Assembly (NCBI GenBank): GCA_013398955.1
Contig: VWPU01017648.1
Coordinates: 1-64,000, forward strand
Direction: 5' to 3'
DNA: 64,000 nt
Source: Callaeas wilsoni
Taxonomy: Eukaryota > Chordata > Aves > Passeriformes > Callaeidae
Below the pieces are notes generated by a model that made no database searches, had not been told where the DNA came from, and saw nothing but the letters and a program-made list of their open reading frames with translations. The position numbers and the translations under genes are program-made. Positions 1-14,428 of the stretch are shown piece by piece (position 1 is the stretch's first letter; each line of letters begins with the position of its first letter).

Positions 1-3000
1 AGAACCCAAACCCCTACAACCAGGTAGATGGATAATGTAGTTTTGTAGGAAACCTAAGCTGACCTATTTGCATTTATAAAATAGGGAAACTATCCACTGA
101 ATATTCTCTGAAGAGTTTTTAAGTGGGTACTACCAATAATAGACTGCAAGTCCATATGTATTTATATAGAAGTAGAAGAATATAAATATTGTAGTTTTCC
201 TGTCATTGGTATTGGATTGCTAGTTTGTGTCTGGAAACCTGCTGGAAAATATTAAAAGAAGATACAAAGAAAGTAAGCTTTGTTGTTCACAAATTATGCT
301 TGTTCAGGTAGATTCAAATTAAGCATATAAATTATTAATATATGTTCCTATCTATTTTCTAAATATTTAATATTTTAATTAAAATAATTGGTACTCGTTT
401 ACAGGAGACTGCTGATATAATTAGATTGATACTGATTATTACCTTGGAATGCTATTGAATTAATGTCGACAGGTATGATAAGTCAATTAGTTCAACAGTC
501 TTCTAAATCATGGTCGCTGATGAGAATGCTTACATAAGATAGGTACTATTAAGGTAGTATTGATTACTTCATTTCAGATTGCAGTAGGTGTAATATTCAG
601 CTATATAATTTCAGTAACAATTTGTTTCACATTTAAGCATTAATTTTGAGAATGACCATTTTGTACTTGGCTTTTTTAAAAAGCCTGACCCTGTAGATGA
701 GAAGGCCTGGACTGTCTCTAAGATGAGCAGAATCATTCTGCAGAGTTACACAATGTTTTCTCAATCTAATAGATTGAATAAATTGCCTTTGAAATTCTTT
801 GGCCACTCTTGACCTGACAACCTTTTTACAAGCTTGCAAATGAACTGTCTGGGGAACCTGGTCACATAGCCTCTCAGGAATGACTAAATTTTTTTGAATC
901 AGTGTATTTGGTGCAATACAAATAATTGTCATTCATCACATTTATTTTCAGTTGCCCGCGTCACTTGCAGTATTTACTTTGCTGGGATGATTGTGAGATG
1001 CTGTCATATTTCAGAGAATATAGTTCTTCTGATATATCTTTTTCTGCTCATGAGTGAGCTTTTTGGTTCTTAATTTTCTGGGCGAGTATGATCTTCCCTC
1101 CCCTTCTTGATTTATTTTTAAGCTGCTGGAACTCAAAAATACATTGAAATGTTGAATGGAGAATCTGAACAGCAAATAGTCAGAGGGTGGAAGAGGAAAT
1201 TGTGGCCAGTACTGGAGTCAGACTGAAATGGGAATGGGATGTGTGGGTTGCCCTTTGTGCTGTCTTTCAGCAAATAATGTAGGTTGTATAAGTATAAAAC
1301 TGCTGCTAGTGTTCTGAATTCTGCTCTCAGTTTCAGTGAAGTACATTATATAAGAGATGTTTTCTTTGCCTGACAAAGAAATAATTTTTTTTGGAAGTAA
1401 AATATATCTTTCGTTTTTTTGCCATTTTATTACTTTTATTAAAGTTGTAAAATAGGATTTTAGAGTAGTATTTCATTTTAACATTACCGGATACATTGGA
1501 ATTTGCTTTTAGTGATTTTTATGGCTATGTGGATGAAAACCTTCTTATTAGGAGTAAATTCCTACTGAGTCCTATGTTTTTATCCCCCACTTAGGGTGTT
1601 CACTAGTTATTAATTTGTAAGAACTAAATTGGAGTCAATTTCCTCTATTTTCTTTTATATTTCTCAAAAGGCAGGAAGGAATTTTGCGCTTTTCTGAGAG
1701 CCAGGGAGTTGTGGGTGATAAACTGAAGAGCATGTGGGATTTGGGTTTGAATGGCCACAGGAAATCAGGCTGCTGCTCTGACCTAGCGTTCCTGGTGGCC
1801 TGCTTAGTTGTTGGATTTGATGTCTACCTCTGATGAAATTTTGTCTGGGCGCACCCATGATTTGGTGAGTGTCCTGAATTAGTATTTATGTGCAAGGTTG
1901 ACCACATGGATCCCTGTTGGGAAGTTTCATGCAAATAACATCTTTTTCATATCATGCCATCTCTTCCGTCCTTTCAATTCTCTTTCAGATTTCGGTTTAG
2001 AAGCAGGAGCTGGTGTCTGCTTCTCTTCCACAGAGAATCCAGGCAGTCTGGGAGCTTTCTGAAGCGGTGAGGCTTGGGGTAGCCTGGTGGATACCCACTG
2101 CCTTGTGCATGATGCACACCTATTGCAGGAAGGGGAATTTGTTACTTCTCACCCGGAAAGCGGCATCATTCTCTTTCAGGTTCGTCTGCCTACTGCTGAG
2201 GCCAGTGATTTCTTGCTGGATTGTTGCTTTTTTTTTTTTTTTCCTGTGTACATACTGGTTTTAGACCTTTACTGTATTTTCCAAATCTAAAATTTTATAA
2301 ATTGTGGCATCAGTATTCTCAATGCTTCTGTCATGTTACCATGCCAGTTATCTGTATGCTATCATATCTGTGATTGCATGTAGCTGGTCAGATGGCTGTT
2401 TTGATAACTGCGTATCTGCTAGTTGAAGTTTTTATTTACAACTGTTTGACACAGCAGGAAATGATATCCAAGTCATAGGGGTCACATCCAACAGTAATGT
2501 CAGTCACTTGAGCGTGCCAGTCACCTCAGGTACATTGCAAGTATAAATACAGGATGTGCAAATAGGTTTATAAGTTTCACATGGTTTTGTAGCATGTCTT
2601 TGATATTTAAAATGTGGCATGAATTGAATCCCTGAACTGAAATTTCTTGGCAGAGTATAGCAATTTTATTAGTTGTAACTTAGATTGAGAAGTTTAAATT
2701 GCTGTAGAAGTGAGATGCATCTCTAATGAGTGTAACAGTTTATTCCTTGCATTGAATAGCACTGGCAGGGCATATTTCGCAGGGTTGAAGATACTGCAGA
2801 AGTTTTGTGAATACCTGCTCCATGGACACCTTCCTGATGAGTACAGGTTAGTGACAGCCAGTGTGAGACTAGATCTCTGAATAAGGAAAAAGCCAGACAG
2901 TAGAAGCAGAACCAGTAATGGAGCATTTACAGAATTGTCAGTTTAAAAGACAATTCAGGTTTCCATCTAGTGGTGGTATAAAATTCTGTCCAAGCCATAT

Positions 3001-4930
3001 GAGACAGCATGTACATAGACATAGCCGTGTTCTTAACATACCATTGTACTTGTGTATGTGTGTGAAACTTAAGGAATCAAAAGCCTTTATTATGTATAAA
3101 TTATATATGTTATAGCACATGATTCTCAGGACCTCCAGATTTTTTTAAGTTAGAGCTGCAGTGATCAGCAATATGTTATTTTGTGCATTCAGATATCCAA
3201 AGACTCTTTGAATGTAAGTTTATCTTATTTGCTCTGAATTAGGCTGGTTCCTCTTTTTCAGTATTCCTTGACAGCCGTTTCAAAAAGTTTAACTTGACAC
3301 AGGTTACTGAAAGCAAATGGATGTCTTAAAAGGTTTTCTTCAAGTTGTATGTGTGCAAGTATGGGTGTTAGATTTCTTGCTTTCTCTTATATGTAAACAA
3401 AACAAAAAAAAAGGAAACAGGAACAGATGGGTATTCTGATTCTTTTGCCCCCAGTGTTACAGCCCTATTTTTAGTATTTCAAGTATTTTGTGGTAGAATT
3501 TACCAGGTTAGGTTTTCAGATGAAGGTATCAAGGTCTGAACTTTGTTGCATTTTAAGGCAGTGTTGTGGGTCAAACAAACAAACAGAGTATGAATTGCAG
3601 TTACAAAGTTATAAGGATTTCTGCTTGTTTCTATTTTATTGACACCTTCCTTCTAGCATTTGTTTGGTACTTGTGTGAATATTGTCAGCATGTAGTGTTT
3701 TGTAAGCATGATAGGTTTTACCACGTTGTCAGTGCATTTCCACTGTCAACACTGTAAACACTGCCAACTTTCTACAAGTGCTGTCAAGTACCATATTTTG
3801 TAATTACTGCAATAATATTATGAGTGCTGTAATTGCATGTACTGTATAGATGTGCCTTTCTGTCCTGTGTAGACAGAAAATTGATATTTTCTGCAAGTTA
3901 AAATGGCATCTGGAGCACATCAGATTAATTGTTTAGAAACTAGGTTTTTTTGTTTTTTTTTTCTTCTTTCAGCATAATGTGAGGTTGCACAAATAGAGTT
4001 ATGCATATTGGAGGATTTTAAAGCCCCAGATTTTTATATATAGAGCTGTACTTAGGACATACTGATGTGTACCTATTGAAGAATGAAAGAGGTTTTTTTA
4101 TACAGTTCACCTATATTAAAGTAATTTAATTGAATACTGTTTTTTGCACGAAGTTGAACCTCAGATTTTGACCTCATAATGTTGTATTTGGTGGCATCTT
4201 TATCACCATTCATGTTGCTTTAGCTGTCTTTTGTAATGCCGAGAGCTTTGGCTGTTTTGAGACTGAAGCTGACTGTACTTACAACCCTATGGCCTTCTTA
4301 GTGATATCCTGCTTTTTGTGCAGCTCACTCCTGACAATCCATCAAGCAGAAAATTTCTGCTGAAATATTTTTTGTTTCTATCTCTCAAAGCTGCTAATTT
4401 CATACTGTGTTTTTGAAGGATATAATTTAGAAAATATGTTTAATCATAGTATCTGATAAAATGTTTGAACTAATAGCTTTTAAAGGTCGTTTCCAGAAGT
4501 AATGTATAGAAATGAGGTATTTCTAATGAACAAGCTAGAAGTCCTATTAGAAGCAGAGTTACTGAGTGTTGGATTTTAGGCTTACTGATATGTGGAGGGG
4601 TTGAGTCCTGTTAATGTGCTGTTTTTTATTGTTTCAGGGATGTTAGTGACAGAGCAGTCTAAGATGAAAGAGAGCATGATGCACTTTTTTCCTCACTGCA
4701 GTAACTAACTAAATCTGTAAAATACCTTCTAAATTGACCTTGCACCCATATTTCAAGACTGGCTAACAACAGACACAATGTAGATGCGTCTTCCCTTTCT
4801 CTGTGGGAATTACTGAATGGTGTACACTTCATAGACTAGTTTTATGCAACTTTATAGTATTTTTTTCTTCTTGCTGAACTATTCTGTTCCGTAATTTAGA
4901 GGAAATGAATATTAGGTCACTGCAACATTC

Positions 4931-4960
4931 TTTTTCCCCCCCCTTTTTTTTTTTTCTTCC
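4931..4960 (+). repeat. Homopolymer pyrimidine tract
   Basis: An uninterrupted pyrimidine run of T5, C8, T12 and a short CT-rich tail. It is a low-complexity block within the putative intron. It lies far from the recognised acceptor, so it is not assigned to splicing. Confidence 0.8.
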
Positions 4961-5654
4961 TGAATCAGAAGAAATGTGGTAGAAGGGTTTGAATTTTAAG
5001 TCCCCCTCACCATTGCTTCTTGGGAGATGTCATGACTGAAGGTATTGGGTGGTGTTGGAAGTACTGATATTTGCATGGAATAAGCCAGAGCAACTGGTTT
5101 TTTTTTTTGCGGGCCATTGAATACCATTTTCTTATAATCAGTTTCTTGCGTCTTAAGATTTCATAGTGAAAGCATGTGTTTTTTGTAATAGAATTTGGAT
5201 TATAGTAGGCAGTCTATATTGAGGTAAGAATTCATATTACATTAGCAATCCTTCAAACTTCATCACCTTCTGACTGAAGTCTGTAACGCCCTTACGTGTT
5301 CTCTCATGGCTGATTCTTGACCTGATGAAGGAAAAGTATTGTTTATAAGTTTGCAGTTTTTAAAATGTACACATGATGGCAGCAAATACTTAGCTAGAGA
5401 AGCCTTGTTGCTATGCTAGAAAAAAGTAGAATGCTGACTTTTCTAATATAAACTAGAATTCCTACAGATTCAATTATTGTTAAATTATTTATTGAAATAT
5501 GTATTGAGAATTGTTAACTTACTGCTGCAGATTTTGAGAAGGCTTTTCAATTAGAAAACTTTACTGGGTTTTCCACCTGGTTTAGTCATAATATTGTGAT
5601 AAGGTGCTTTCTGGTTTTGATTTGCATCGGTAAAGTGTTTGAACAATACTCTTG

Positions 5655-5752
5655 GGCACAGAGTGTGACTCTTGGGGATGGCGCTGTGCAGGGCCAGGAG
5701 TTGGACTGATCCTTGTTGGTCCCTTCCAGCTTGGCATATTCTGTGATTATGA
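5655..5752 (+). mobile_element. CR1 LINE 3' end fragment, plus orientation
   Basis: The sequence reads as the typical avian CR1 3' UTR: 'gggccaggagttggact', then 'tggtcccttccag', ending in an ATTCTGTGATTATGA-like terminal repeat. It is only about 100 bp, so it is strongly 5'-truncated, as is usual for CR1 copies. No reverse-transcriptase sequence remains. The left boundary is approximate. Confidence 0.85.
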
Positions 5753-7742
5753 AATGCAGATCAGCTGTGGCAGTCCCCAGGAGAGTATGCCCAGAGCAGA
5801 TGGAGCCTCAGTATGTAGCTACAAAACTCTTTTAATTTTTTTTTTTTTTTTTTCATAGTGGATCTATTGAGTTTTAAAGCAATTGTATTTTTGGAAGTGT
5901 ATAGTAATAGCTGAAATGCAAATGTTTTTTTCACCAAATGAAAAACTTTATTGTTAGTAATGTCACATTTTAGATGCTATTACAAAATATGTTGGTATTG
6001 CATAGTACTGTTTAGAGCAGGAAGTTTTCTTTAAAAATGAAAATATAGTTTAAAATATTATTTATTTCTGCTTTTATTCCTGGACACCAGTGAAACATTT
6101 AAACTGGATCTCTTTCTCTTTTTTCTGTCCCTTTCAAAATGAATATGGCATGTGTCAGTCATCCACCATGATATTTTAAGCCAAAAAGTTACAGTTTGCC
6201 ACAGTTCCAATTATAAAACTCTGTGGAAGGTGTAGGTCAGCTTTTGGCTGTACAAGCAGGCTGCTCTAAAATGGATATTTTGGTTCATGTTCAATTACTT
6301 GTTCTGTCTATGCACTTTATTTGCAGTAGTTTAAACTTGATTTTACGCTTAGAGTTAATTTTAAGGTGTTCAGCAAATCATGACATTCAGTTGTTTTCTG
6401 GGCCTTTTAAATTCAGTTTATTGTTCACAGTGAAGTACCCTGGTGAGGTACTTACCATCCATTACAGTAAGACATTGTAAGAATTTATTTAAGAGATCCA
6501 TGATATGAAGGGTTTTAATTAAATAGCAAACATGTCTTTTGTTCTTCAGTTCAGCTGCTGATTGAGAAGTGAAAAGAAATCTCATTGGTAGCACTAGCAG
6601 TGTTGTTCTGGTTCATGGGCAATTCAGTACCATCAGTGTAACTGAAAGGAGTTACACTATTGAGAAAAACATCATCATCCTATCAATCAAGAAGGAAGTG
6701 AGAGTTGCTCTGTGGATAATGTGAACTCTGATTTGTCCTTTAGAGAATTCTTATTACTTGTTTTACTGGTCAGTCTGATTTTTGTGGAGTGCTTGTCTGC
6801 CAGCAGATGCCACTCCTCAGCAGCAAACTAGTTTCCCAGAGTTAACCAAATAGAGGAAAATAGTTGTGGTAGACCCCTGTTTTTACAAACATTGATGGCA
6901 GTTTGCCTAGGATGGTCTTCGTTTACCTCAATAAGAACAACCTATGCTATAAACAATTAAATATTTATATTTTACAATGGAGCTGTTTAAAGGTTTGTTT
7001 CCTGCTGATGCATTAAACCTCAGGGCTGCAGAAATGGTAGTATGTGCGGTAAGATGCCTTTGTTCTTCAAAGTTTTGTGTAGAGCAGTATTTTAGTTGAA
7101 TAGAGGATGACCCAGAAATCCTTTAGGACTCGGGGAGCTTCATTATGGAAGATGGAAAGGTGTCTGTGTTGGAATTGCTGAAAAGATATAATGAGAAAAA
7201 CTTAGAAGCTGAAGTCTCAATGGCTTGCAATAGGCCAAGTCCTTGTAAAACCTTTAAACATATGGAAAAACAGATGGCCTAGTTTTAAGTGTAAGAAGGA
7301 ACTAAGAAGCCGTGCAGTGAAAATAGACAAGGAAATCCTGGTAAGAATATTCTGTTTGTTGTTTCTAAATTTTGAAAAGATGTTGTCCTGTGATTATGTG
7401 TCCTGGGACATGAATAATGACATACTGCTATCTCTAAACTTCAACAGCCATCTTTTTAACTGCTGGTGTTTTGGATATGGGCAAGGCGTGTCTTGGCCTC
7501 TGTAGATGTCTGCAGTAGAAGACTATTTTGATAATTTGTAAATATGATTAGACCATCAGACCCTGGATTGAGATGATGGATGTCACCTTTCCAGCCTTGA
7601 CCCCTTCCATCTGTCTGCCAGTAACAGAAATATTCCTGATACAGCTAACAAGTTTTTGATTTTTCACACAGAACCACCTGTGTGTGTTGTTTTGTTCTAA
7701 AGGGTTTAGTTTTATATTCCTGGTGAGAGAAGGTCTATTTTA

Positions 7743-7783
7743 CATATATATATGTGTATATATATATATACACACACACACAC
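7743..7783. repeat. Compound (TA)n/(CA)n microsatellite
   Basis: Alternating TA/TG dinucleotides run directly into a (CA) tract. This purine-pyrimidine alternation is a length-polymorphic microsatellite type. It lies in the putative intron. Confidence 0.95.
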
Positions 7784-10589
7784 ACGTATTACACCTCCTC
7801 AACTTTAAAAATAATGCAGAATACTTTCTTGTAGCTGGTGGGAAACCTGGGGAAGATCTGGGGATGGCATTTGAGCCCTGGAGAATTAACTGTGAAGAAA
7901 GCCATCAGTGGCAGTTTTATTGCATTCCCGCATGTTTCCTGGGAAAGTTCTCCTTTAACGTCTAGTTGTGTTCTATAGTTTGGGTTTCATCAGCTCTTCC
8001 TTGGAAATTGTATGTTCTGCATTTTGTTTTATTCCTATCACTTTCAGGAAAAAGTGTTTCTGACTTCATTTGACAGTACAACAAACTTGCTTCTCCTAAG
8101 GATGTTTTCTGTAGCATTGATTAGTATCAGTTATCCAGTGTAAACAGACTTAAGTGTTTCACAAACTTAATTTTCTAGATGTTAACTATTTCCAACCTAT
8201 TTGGATTGGTTTTCTTCTGTATTCATGTATCTATAGCTGTGCGGTATACATGCATGGTGTATTTCAGGGGTTTGGCACCATCTACTTCATTGAGTGTTGA
8301 ATGGCTTTGACTTGAAGCAAAGCATATTGAAATCCTAGGGTGATTTCAGTGGGTTCTTCTGAAATTGCAAGTGTTCTGGGCAGTCTCCTCAGTGGACAGT
8401 AGCTGTGGGTGAAGTTCCTTTCAGCTCTTCAGTATGAAGGTAAAGCCATTCATATATCAGAGTATTTGGTTAAGAGAAAGGAGTTGGAATTTTGCAGTTG
8501 GAGAACTTAAACATTTCCTGTTTGCATTCTAGCAAACCTTTGTATTAATTCTGCTTGACAACATTCCAAATGTTGTACTCTGCCCTGCAGAGTCTTCGGA
8601 GACTTCACAGTGATGGAGTTTTGGAGAAAATTATCCCAATACAAAAACTACACACCACAGAGGAGATACTAAGACAAAAGCAAACAGTGTATGAAATAAG
8701 CTTTTGTCTTGGAATACACCTCTTGCAGAGCGTGCTGGAGACTGTTTGGCTGCTGCATTTTGAGCTATAGGTGAGTCTGTACTGCTGAATCGATGTACCT
8801 GGGCTGCTTTGCAGCTGGCAGTGGAGCAGCCCATTTCCCTGCTGTTAAACTCTTAAGCTCCAAAGCAGGGTGTCCACATCCAAACTGCCTGGTGGGAGCA
8901 GTCCCCGATCTGTCCCAGCTCACTGGCTGAACTTGGGAGTTGTTTCGCAGAAAGACGGTTATCCTTGATCAAAACCTGTGCCAAGGACTGTGGCACCAAG
9001 CTCCCAGCCCAGGGTGGGTGGTTGAGTTCTGGTACCTTCTCAAAGCATTCCCTGGCACTGCTATAAGTTGTTACTGCAGACAGAGCTCTGACTCCTCTGC
9101 TGTCAAGTGCAAGTGCTGCTTTTGTTCTGAATTCTTGCTGTCACGCGTTAGCAGATTCTCAACAACTGTTAGAGTTATCTACCTTTCTCCGAATCAAGAG
9201 TCATCATATCTGAAATCCATGTGGAGATTGAGCTGTCTAAGAAACAAGCTCTGAGCTCTCTAGTGCTGTTCTGCTGCTGGTCTGGTGAAACGAGAGGAGA
9301 CTCTCTAGGCCATAATGAAGTTGCACGTCAAAGCTGGGTGCTGTGTCTGCACAGTAGCTTTTGTGAGTGTTCAGCTCTGGGCAGGTGGAAAATATATTCC
9401 TGGAAGGAAAAAAAGTGAAAAAACTCACTCTTGCTGGTTTTCTAACCAAGAGTGATTGCCAGACATGTGCCTTGTTATTCTGGGTCCTAGATCTGTAAAA
9501 TACTATTTGAATAGTAACATTTAAAAAAAAATTTCATTTCTGATTCAATTTGAAGAGAGCATTCACTGCTATTTCAGAGGCCTCTGGAGAACATAGTCCA
9601 GATGCTGTTCATAGTTGTGCTTTGTGTTGATAAGACAAGTGAGCACGCACTTTTTCATCATTCCCTTTCACTGATCTGCTTCTGAAATGTCATGGGCGAG
9701 GTTTACACTCATGGGCCACAGAGATGAGACTGAGTTTGGGAAGTTCGTTTTGTGTGGTGCCCCTGAGAGGGTGTTGTATTGCTGAAGGAAGAGCTGCGTG
9801 AAGAAGCCCTGTTAACTTGTTTGGGTGGTGATGGGTACAGAGGAATTCCCGAGTTCCCTGGAAAAACTAGAGCTATCTATCATCTTACACAGTACCTCAA
9901 GGGCAAGCAGGCAGAAAATAAACCTTTGGGTAATGCCAATTTGTGTATTAGAGCATTTTTAATTATGCTTTGCTGTTGCTGAGCCTAATTTGGTGAACTG
10001 TTAGGATGTACTGCTTGTAAATTTTGATCAGATTTTTTTGAGTGCTGTTGCATAGTGTGTATTGTGTTTCCAGTGGAAAGGAGGCTTTGCTCTTCTTTTC
10101 ACTTGCATATTGTACAAGTAAAGCTTCAGTGACTTTGGTCTAGTGAGGAAAATTATAAATACAGTCTGTTTCTTCTCTGAAAAATAGCTGGTAGTAAAGT
10201 TTTGTGTTGGTATTAAAAAATAAGATGGAAACTAGCTTGTGTGTGTGTGTTAATCAAAGCTTGTATACTAAAAGAGCTTGAATAAATCAGCTGATTATTG
10301 AATAATGTCGCTATTCTATTACTGATATCTTAAGTATGTGAACTTGTCTGTCTTAGTGAACTTTGTAGTTGAATCAGTTATTTTGAAACAATTGCCTTAG
10401 GGGAAGAAGAGAACTGTTTGTTATAGTATGATATCTTCAGTACTGAAACATTTGAAAAAATCTGAAATCTGGTAGTCCTCAAAATATAATGTCAGATCTT
10501 AACAATAACCTGAGATTTGGATTTTAAATATTTTTAACTTGGGGGTAGTCATTAAAATATAACTTAGACTAATCTTGGGTTTTTAATGA

Positions 10590-10680
10590 ATGGAGTCATA
10601 AAGCAGAGGTAGCCTGGAAGACCTTGACTGGAAGGGCCATTTTAGATCAGGTTGGTTGTGGCCTCATCCAGTCCTTTACA
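10590..10680 (-). mobile_element. Possible degraded CR1 fragment
   Basis: The segment 'ggaagggccattttagatc' followed by 'ggcctcatccag' resembles, in reverse orientation, the CR1 3' region in which a 'ggaagggacctttaaagatc' block precedes a 'gccccatccagcc' block. Divergence is high and the terminal octamer repeats are absent, so this is tentative. Confidence 0.35.
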
Positions 10681-11894
10681 CAAATCCTTTTGGGTTTTGT
10701 TGGTAGAGGATGCAGAGAAAAGATTTGACTTAAAGCAGAATTTTCAAATCTTAGCTGAGAAGGTTCCCAAAGTTTCTTATGTTCAAGCAAAACTAACGAC
10801 AGTTCTAAAAGTCAGTTGTAACCTAAGTCAGATTCACAGCGGAATCTGGTACTGAAGTACAAGTGCTGACTCAGCACTCTGAAGGTACATGATCACTGAC
10901 ACACGCTGGTATCCTTTCTGGCACATTTAATCACTTGGTTTCAATCCAAGGGTAATATAACTGGAAAAATTTTAAATCATACCGTGTTGAGTTTTGCCTA
11001 ATAATTACTTAAGTTTATATATAAATGTAACTGTGTAGGTGTGATGTTGGCAATGTGTTTATGTTTCAACAATATGTTGAGTATGCTTTATTTTAGTTCA
11101 TCTGTTTGTATACAGAGACACAAGTCGCCTATATAAATTGCTTATGTCATTGAAATGAGGATTAATGTGCTAGACAGTGTGGAATGTAACTGTGATGGAA
11201 CAACTTTATGGTAATTAGCAAGAGCTTGAAAACCTGTATTAATTATACTGATGTGAATGCTGTCTACATCACTACTGATTTTTATTGTATTGTTTTTGAT
11301 GGATTGTTTGCATACTTATTTGCACAAATACACACTTTCAATGCACAATAACAAGTATAAGAATAAACGAAGCATATGAGTTTGTGCATCTTTTCAATCT
11401 GAAAATCAAGGCCATGGTATCTAAAAGACTTAATTCTGGTCTTTCTTGACATTAGATTGGTATCTAACAGTTTCACTGGAATTTATTTAGTAGTCTAGCA
11501 GAAGGCATGCAGCTGTGTGCAGTGGATTAAATTGCCGTGTGAATGAGCGCTTTGAATTTATTTTGTTTGGCTTCGTCTTTTTTTTTCTTCACCTTCATAT
11601 GATCAATTCTGTTGTGTCAGATGAAATTCTTACGATCTCTTGTACAATTTAGCATGTCCCATTGGTTGATTAAAGCTTTTGGTACAGTGACACACCTATC
11701 ACTGAGTACTTACCAAGTTACCTACCAGAGGTTTCCTTTTTCCTGAGTAATGGAACTTTGTTTTCATTTGTGTTTAGATAGCTTGTAGGAGCATTGTTGT
11801 GGGAAGATAGATTCTGAAAAACATTTCAAATAGGTACGATAATTTTAACAGCAGTTGTAGAAGAACTTTCCTAGGGAAATTCTCTACCTACCTG

Positions 11895-11938
11895 ATGAAA
11901 TAAAGCGTTACCAAGCATGAAATAAAGCATTACCAAGC
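11895..11938. repeat. Two-copy 22-bp tandem duplication
   Basis: Two adjacent 22-bp units, each starting ATGAAATAAAGC and ending TTACCAAGC, differ at one base (g/a). Low divergence suggests a fairly recent slippage or short duplication. Each copy contains an AATAAA hexamer, but it lies within the putative intron and no cleavage site is proposed. Confidence 0.95.
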
Positions 11939-12376
11939 TGGGTTCTGTAAAGGAAGATGTTTTGCAAAGCTGTTATTTGTAAACTCACTGCTGTAGTGGA
12001 TATAGCAAAGAGTTCAGTGAAGATGAGGAAATCTGCTTTATTTTTCTCGTAAATATAGTAGAATACAAATGATCTCATCACTTTTCCCCAGTGCTATGTG
12101 GTCTTGTTTCAGTGTTTTCATGTATTGAGAAATTAAAAATTCATGTTAAAGCGTTAGACTTTGACACAGAGAAGTTACATTTTGTTCCAGTTTTCTAGGG
12201 CAGCAGTCACTAGTCAAGGCTAGTCCTGCAGTATAGCAGCAGGTGGACTTCAGGATGAATTTACTGTTGTGCATGTGCCTGTGGGTCAGAGGTCCACCGG
12301 GAACTTTCAGTGTCTAGCCCATAGGGACGTTTCACAAACAGCCCACAAGTGGGTTTTGGAAGAAGTGTTTATTCTG

Positions 12377-12428
12377 GTTTACAGGAGAACGTGTTGAGGC
12401 TTGAGTTTCATGTGTATTTGATCTCCCC
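12377..12428. repeat. Copy A of a 52-bp dispersed direct duplication
   Basis: This 52-bp segment (begins GTTTACAGGAGAACGTG, ends TTTGATCTCCCC) recurs in the same orientation 2052 bp downstream with one mismatch (A at 12383 versus G at 14435). Sequence on both sides differs between the two sites, so the duplicated unit is sharply bounded. It matches no repeat family I recognise. Confidence 0.95.
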
Positions 12429-13283
12429 CATGTCATCTATGATAGAAATGATGCACGTGCTGGGATGGCAGAGGAACCCTTGCAATCCGACGCCTTCCTG
12501 TGCGTGGCCAGTGCTCAGAGCTGTGACCTGCAGCGAATATGTGCTGTGCTCGCCTGCTGCATCTCATGATACAGGTGAGGGGGAGGGCTTTCCCCATCAT
12601 CACTAAACAGATGTAGTGGGACTGGTCTAGGCTCCTGCCTCAGCTGGTGCCTTCATAGTGGACTTTTTTTCAAAGGTACCTGAAACATTCTGCAGGACAG
12701 GAAATCATGCTAATATTCACCCCTCCTTTAAGACTGAAATAAACCCCTGCTCACAAAGACCCCATAAATTGCCATTCAGTGTGATCCATGAGGTTCTTCT
12801 CTGCTTGTGTGCAGATGTACACAAGACTTTCTTTTCCATACTTGTATTGGCTAGCAAGCAAAATCCATTAAGACATATAAACAACTCAAAAATAATTCAA
12901 GTTTTTTATTACTCATATAGCATTGCATTGTTTTAAAAAGGTCCAGAGTAATTTTAAAGCCATGCAAATATAAGCTGAGATAATTCCTTAGTGTTGAAGA
13001 GTCTTGAAACACATACAAAACCTCTTGAATAGCTTTAGTATTCTCTGACTAATAGGAACCTTATTTATTGCATCATCAGTGGACGGCAGGCAGACATTTT
13101 TCTAAACTTATTATATAGTCAACTTAAAACTCTTCCTGATCATATACAGTAGAAAAAGAACTTGATTCTTAATTCAGTATAAACAAACAGTGCTGTGGTT
13201 TGACATTGATGCTAATGATAGGAGTATCAATTGTATTAGTGTGCAGAGAGCAGCTGAGCAGACGTGGGTGCACCATACCAAAA

Positions 13284-13664
13284 TGATTAAATGGCGTCAC
13301 TTAGAGCAGAGGTAGTTTCTCATGGTGATGCCTTGTAGAGGCTGACCTGGAACAGCGGGAAGACAGAGTGAAAGGATAAAGGGTGGGTATTTATTGAAAG
13401 GCCTTCACGGGGCACACCTTGGGCAGTGCAGGAGTCTCGCAGAGACTACTCCCAGGATGGACGACAGTCACACGTTTTACAGACAGATATAAGTTTTGTC
13501 CATTTGCATATCAGAGGTTAATTGTCCAATTACAGCTTCAGGTAGTGGAGTCCCATTCTCTTAGTTTGCTCCCCCCCAACTCACTTTTGTTTACATTTCT
13601 CAGGGCCTGAGACAGTGAGGTGTCCTTGATTGTCAGGCCTAGAGAGGAATTGTTGTGTCTGACA
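13284..13664 (-). mobile_element. Solo LTR of an endogenous retrovirus, minus orientation
   Basis: Read on the minus strand the block begins TGTCAGACACAA at 13664. It contains a poly(A) signal AATAAA (complement of 13390-13395) followed by a C/T-rich stretch, as in an R-U5 boundary. Two left ends are possible: 13334, giving ...CTCTACA, or 13284, giving ...TTTAATCA. The latter gives a 4-bp AAAA flank on both sides, which is weak because it is low complexity. No gag, pol or env sequence lies beside it, so a solo LTR formed by LTR-LTR recombination is the simplest reading. The ERV family is not assigned. Confidence 0.75.
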
Positions 13665-14428
13665 AAAATGGGAAAAGCAGTAGCTAACACTGTATGGAGT
13701 TGAGAGTTATACACTAAAGAATTGTAGGATTACAAATATATGAAAATATAAAAGCTAAAATCCTAAGGCATCAATGGGAGTTTTGGACATACAAGTAGAA
13801 CTAGGATGTGACACTGCCCATTTGTGCTATCTTCGCCACAGGCAGGCTGCTTCTGCTCCAAGTGTTAATGCTTTCCTTACCTCTAAGTGAAGACCATGGC
13901 ACTTGACTGTGGAAGCACATGCGAGGGTGCCAGAGCACAGGGCTGAGCTAACCTGGCCAATCTTAATGTGGTACATCCCCATTTCTGAAAGATTGCCCTG
14001 ATATTTTCCTGGCTCTGGTATTTTCGCATGCTTTTCAAAGTACTGAAGTAAATTAACTTCTATTCCAGTTCAACACATGCCTCTTTGCTTGGGACCAGAC
14101 AGTCTGTTTTTGCACAGAGAAAAAGGAGAGGTTCTAGGTGGGTGAGAATTTTTAGGAATATGTAGGCAGTCTGGATATTTGTTGTGAAATCTTAGAGCTT
14201 TTTTAACTGAGTGTTCAAGTAAAAGTGAAGTATGTACAGCTCTAAGCTATTTGACATACTTGATTTCCATCCCTTAATTTTCCCCTATCCTGTTTTCCCT
14301 GTCATTTGCTAATTGAAAGCAAGCCCCCTTTAATAGCTGGAAAACCTCTGGCAACAGCAGGAAAAAAGAAAGAAAAAAAAATAGAACAAGAGATACGTGA
14401 GTTACTTTTAAAATATTTGTTGTATAGA

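Noticed and set aside
8555..8770. Exon-like open frame with a helical-looking product
   Set aside because: No clear acceptor and donor pair in phase with the terminal exon; it could not be linked to the gene.
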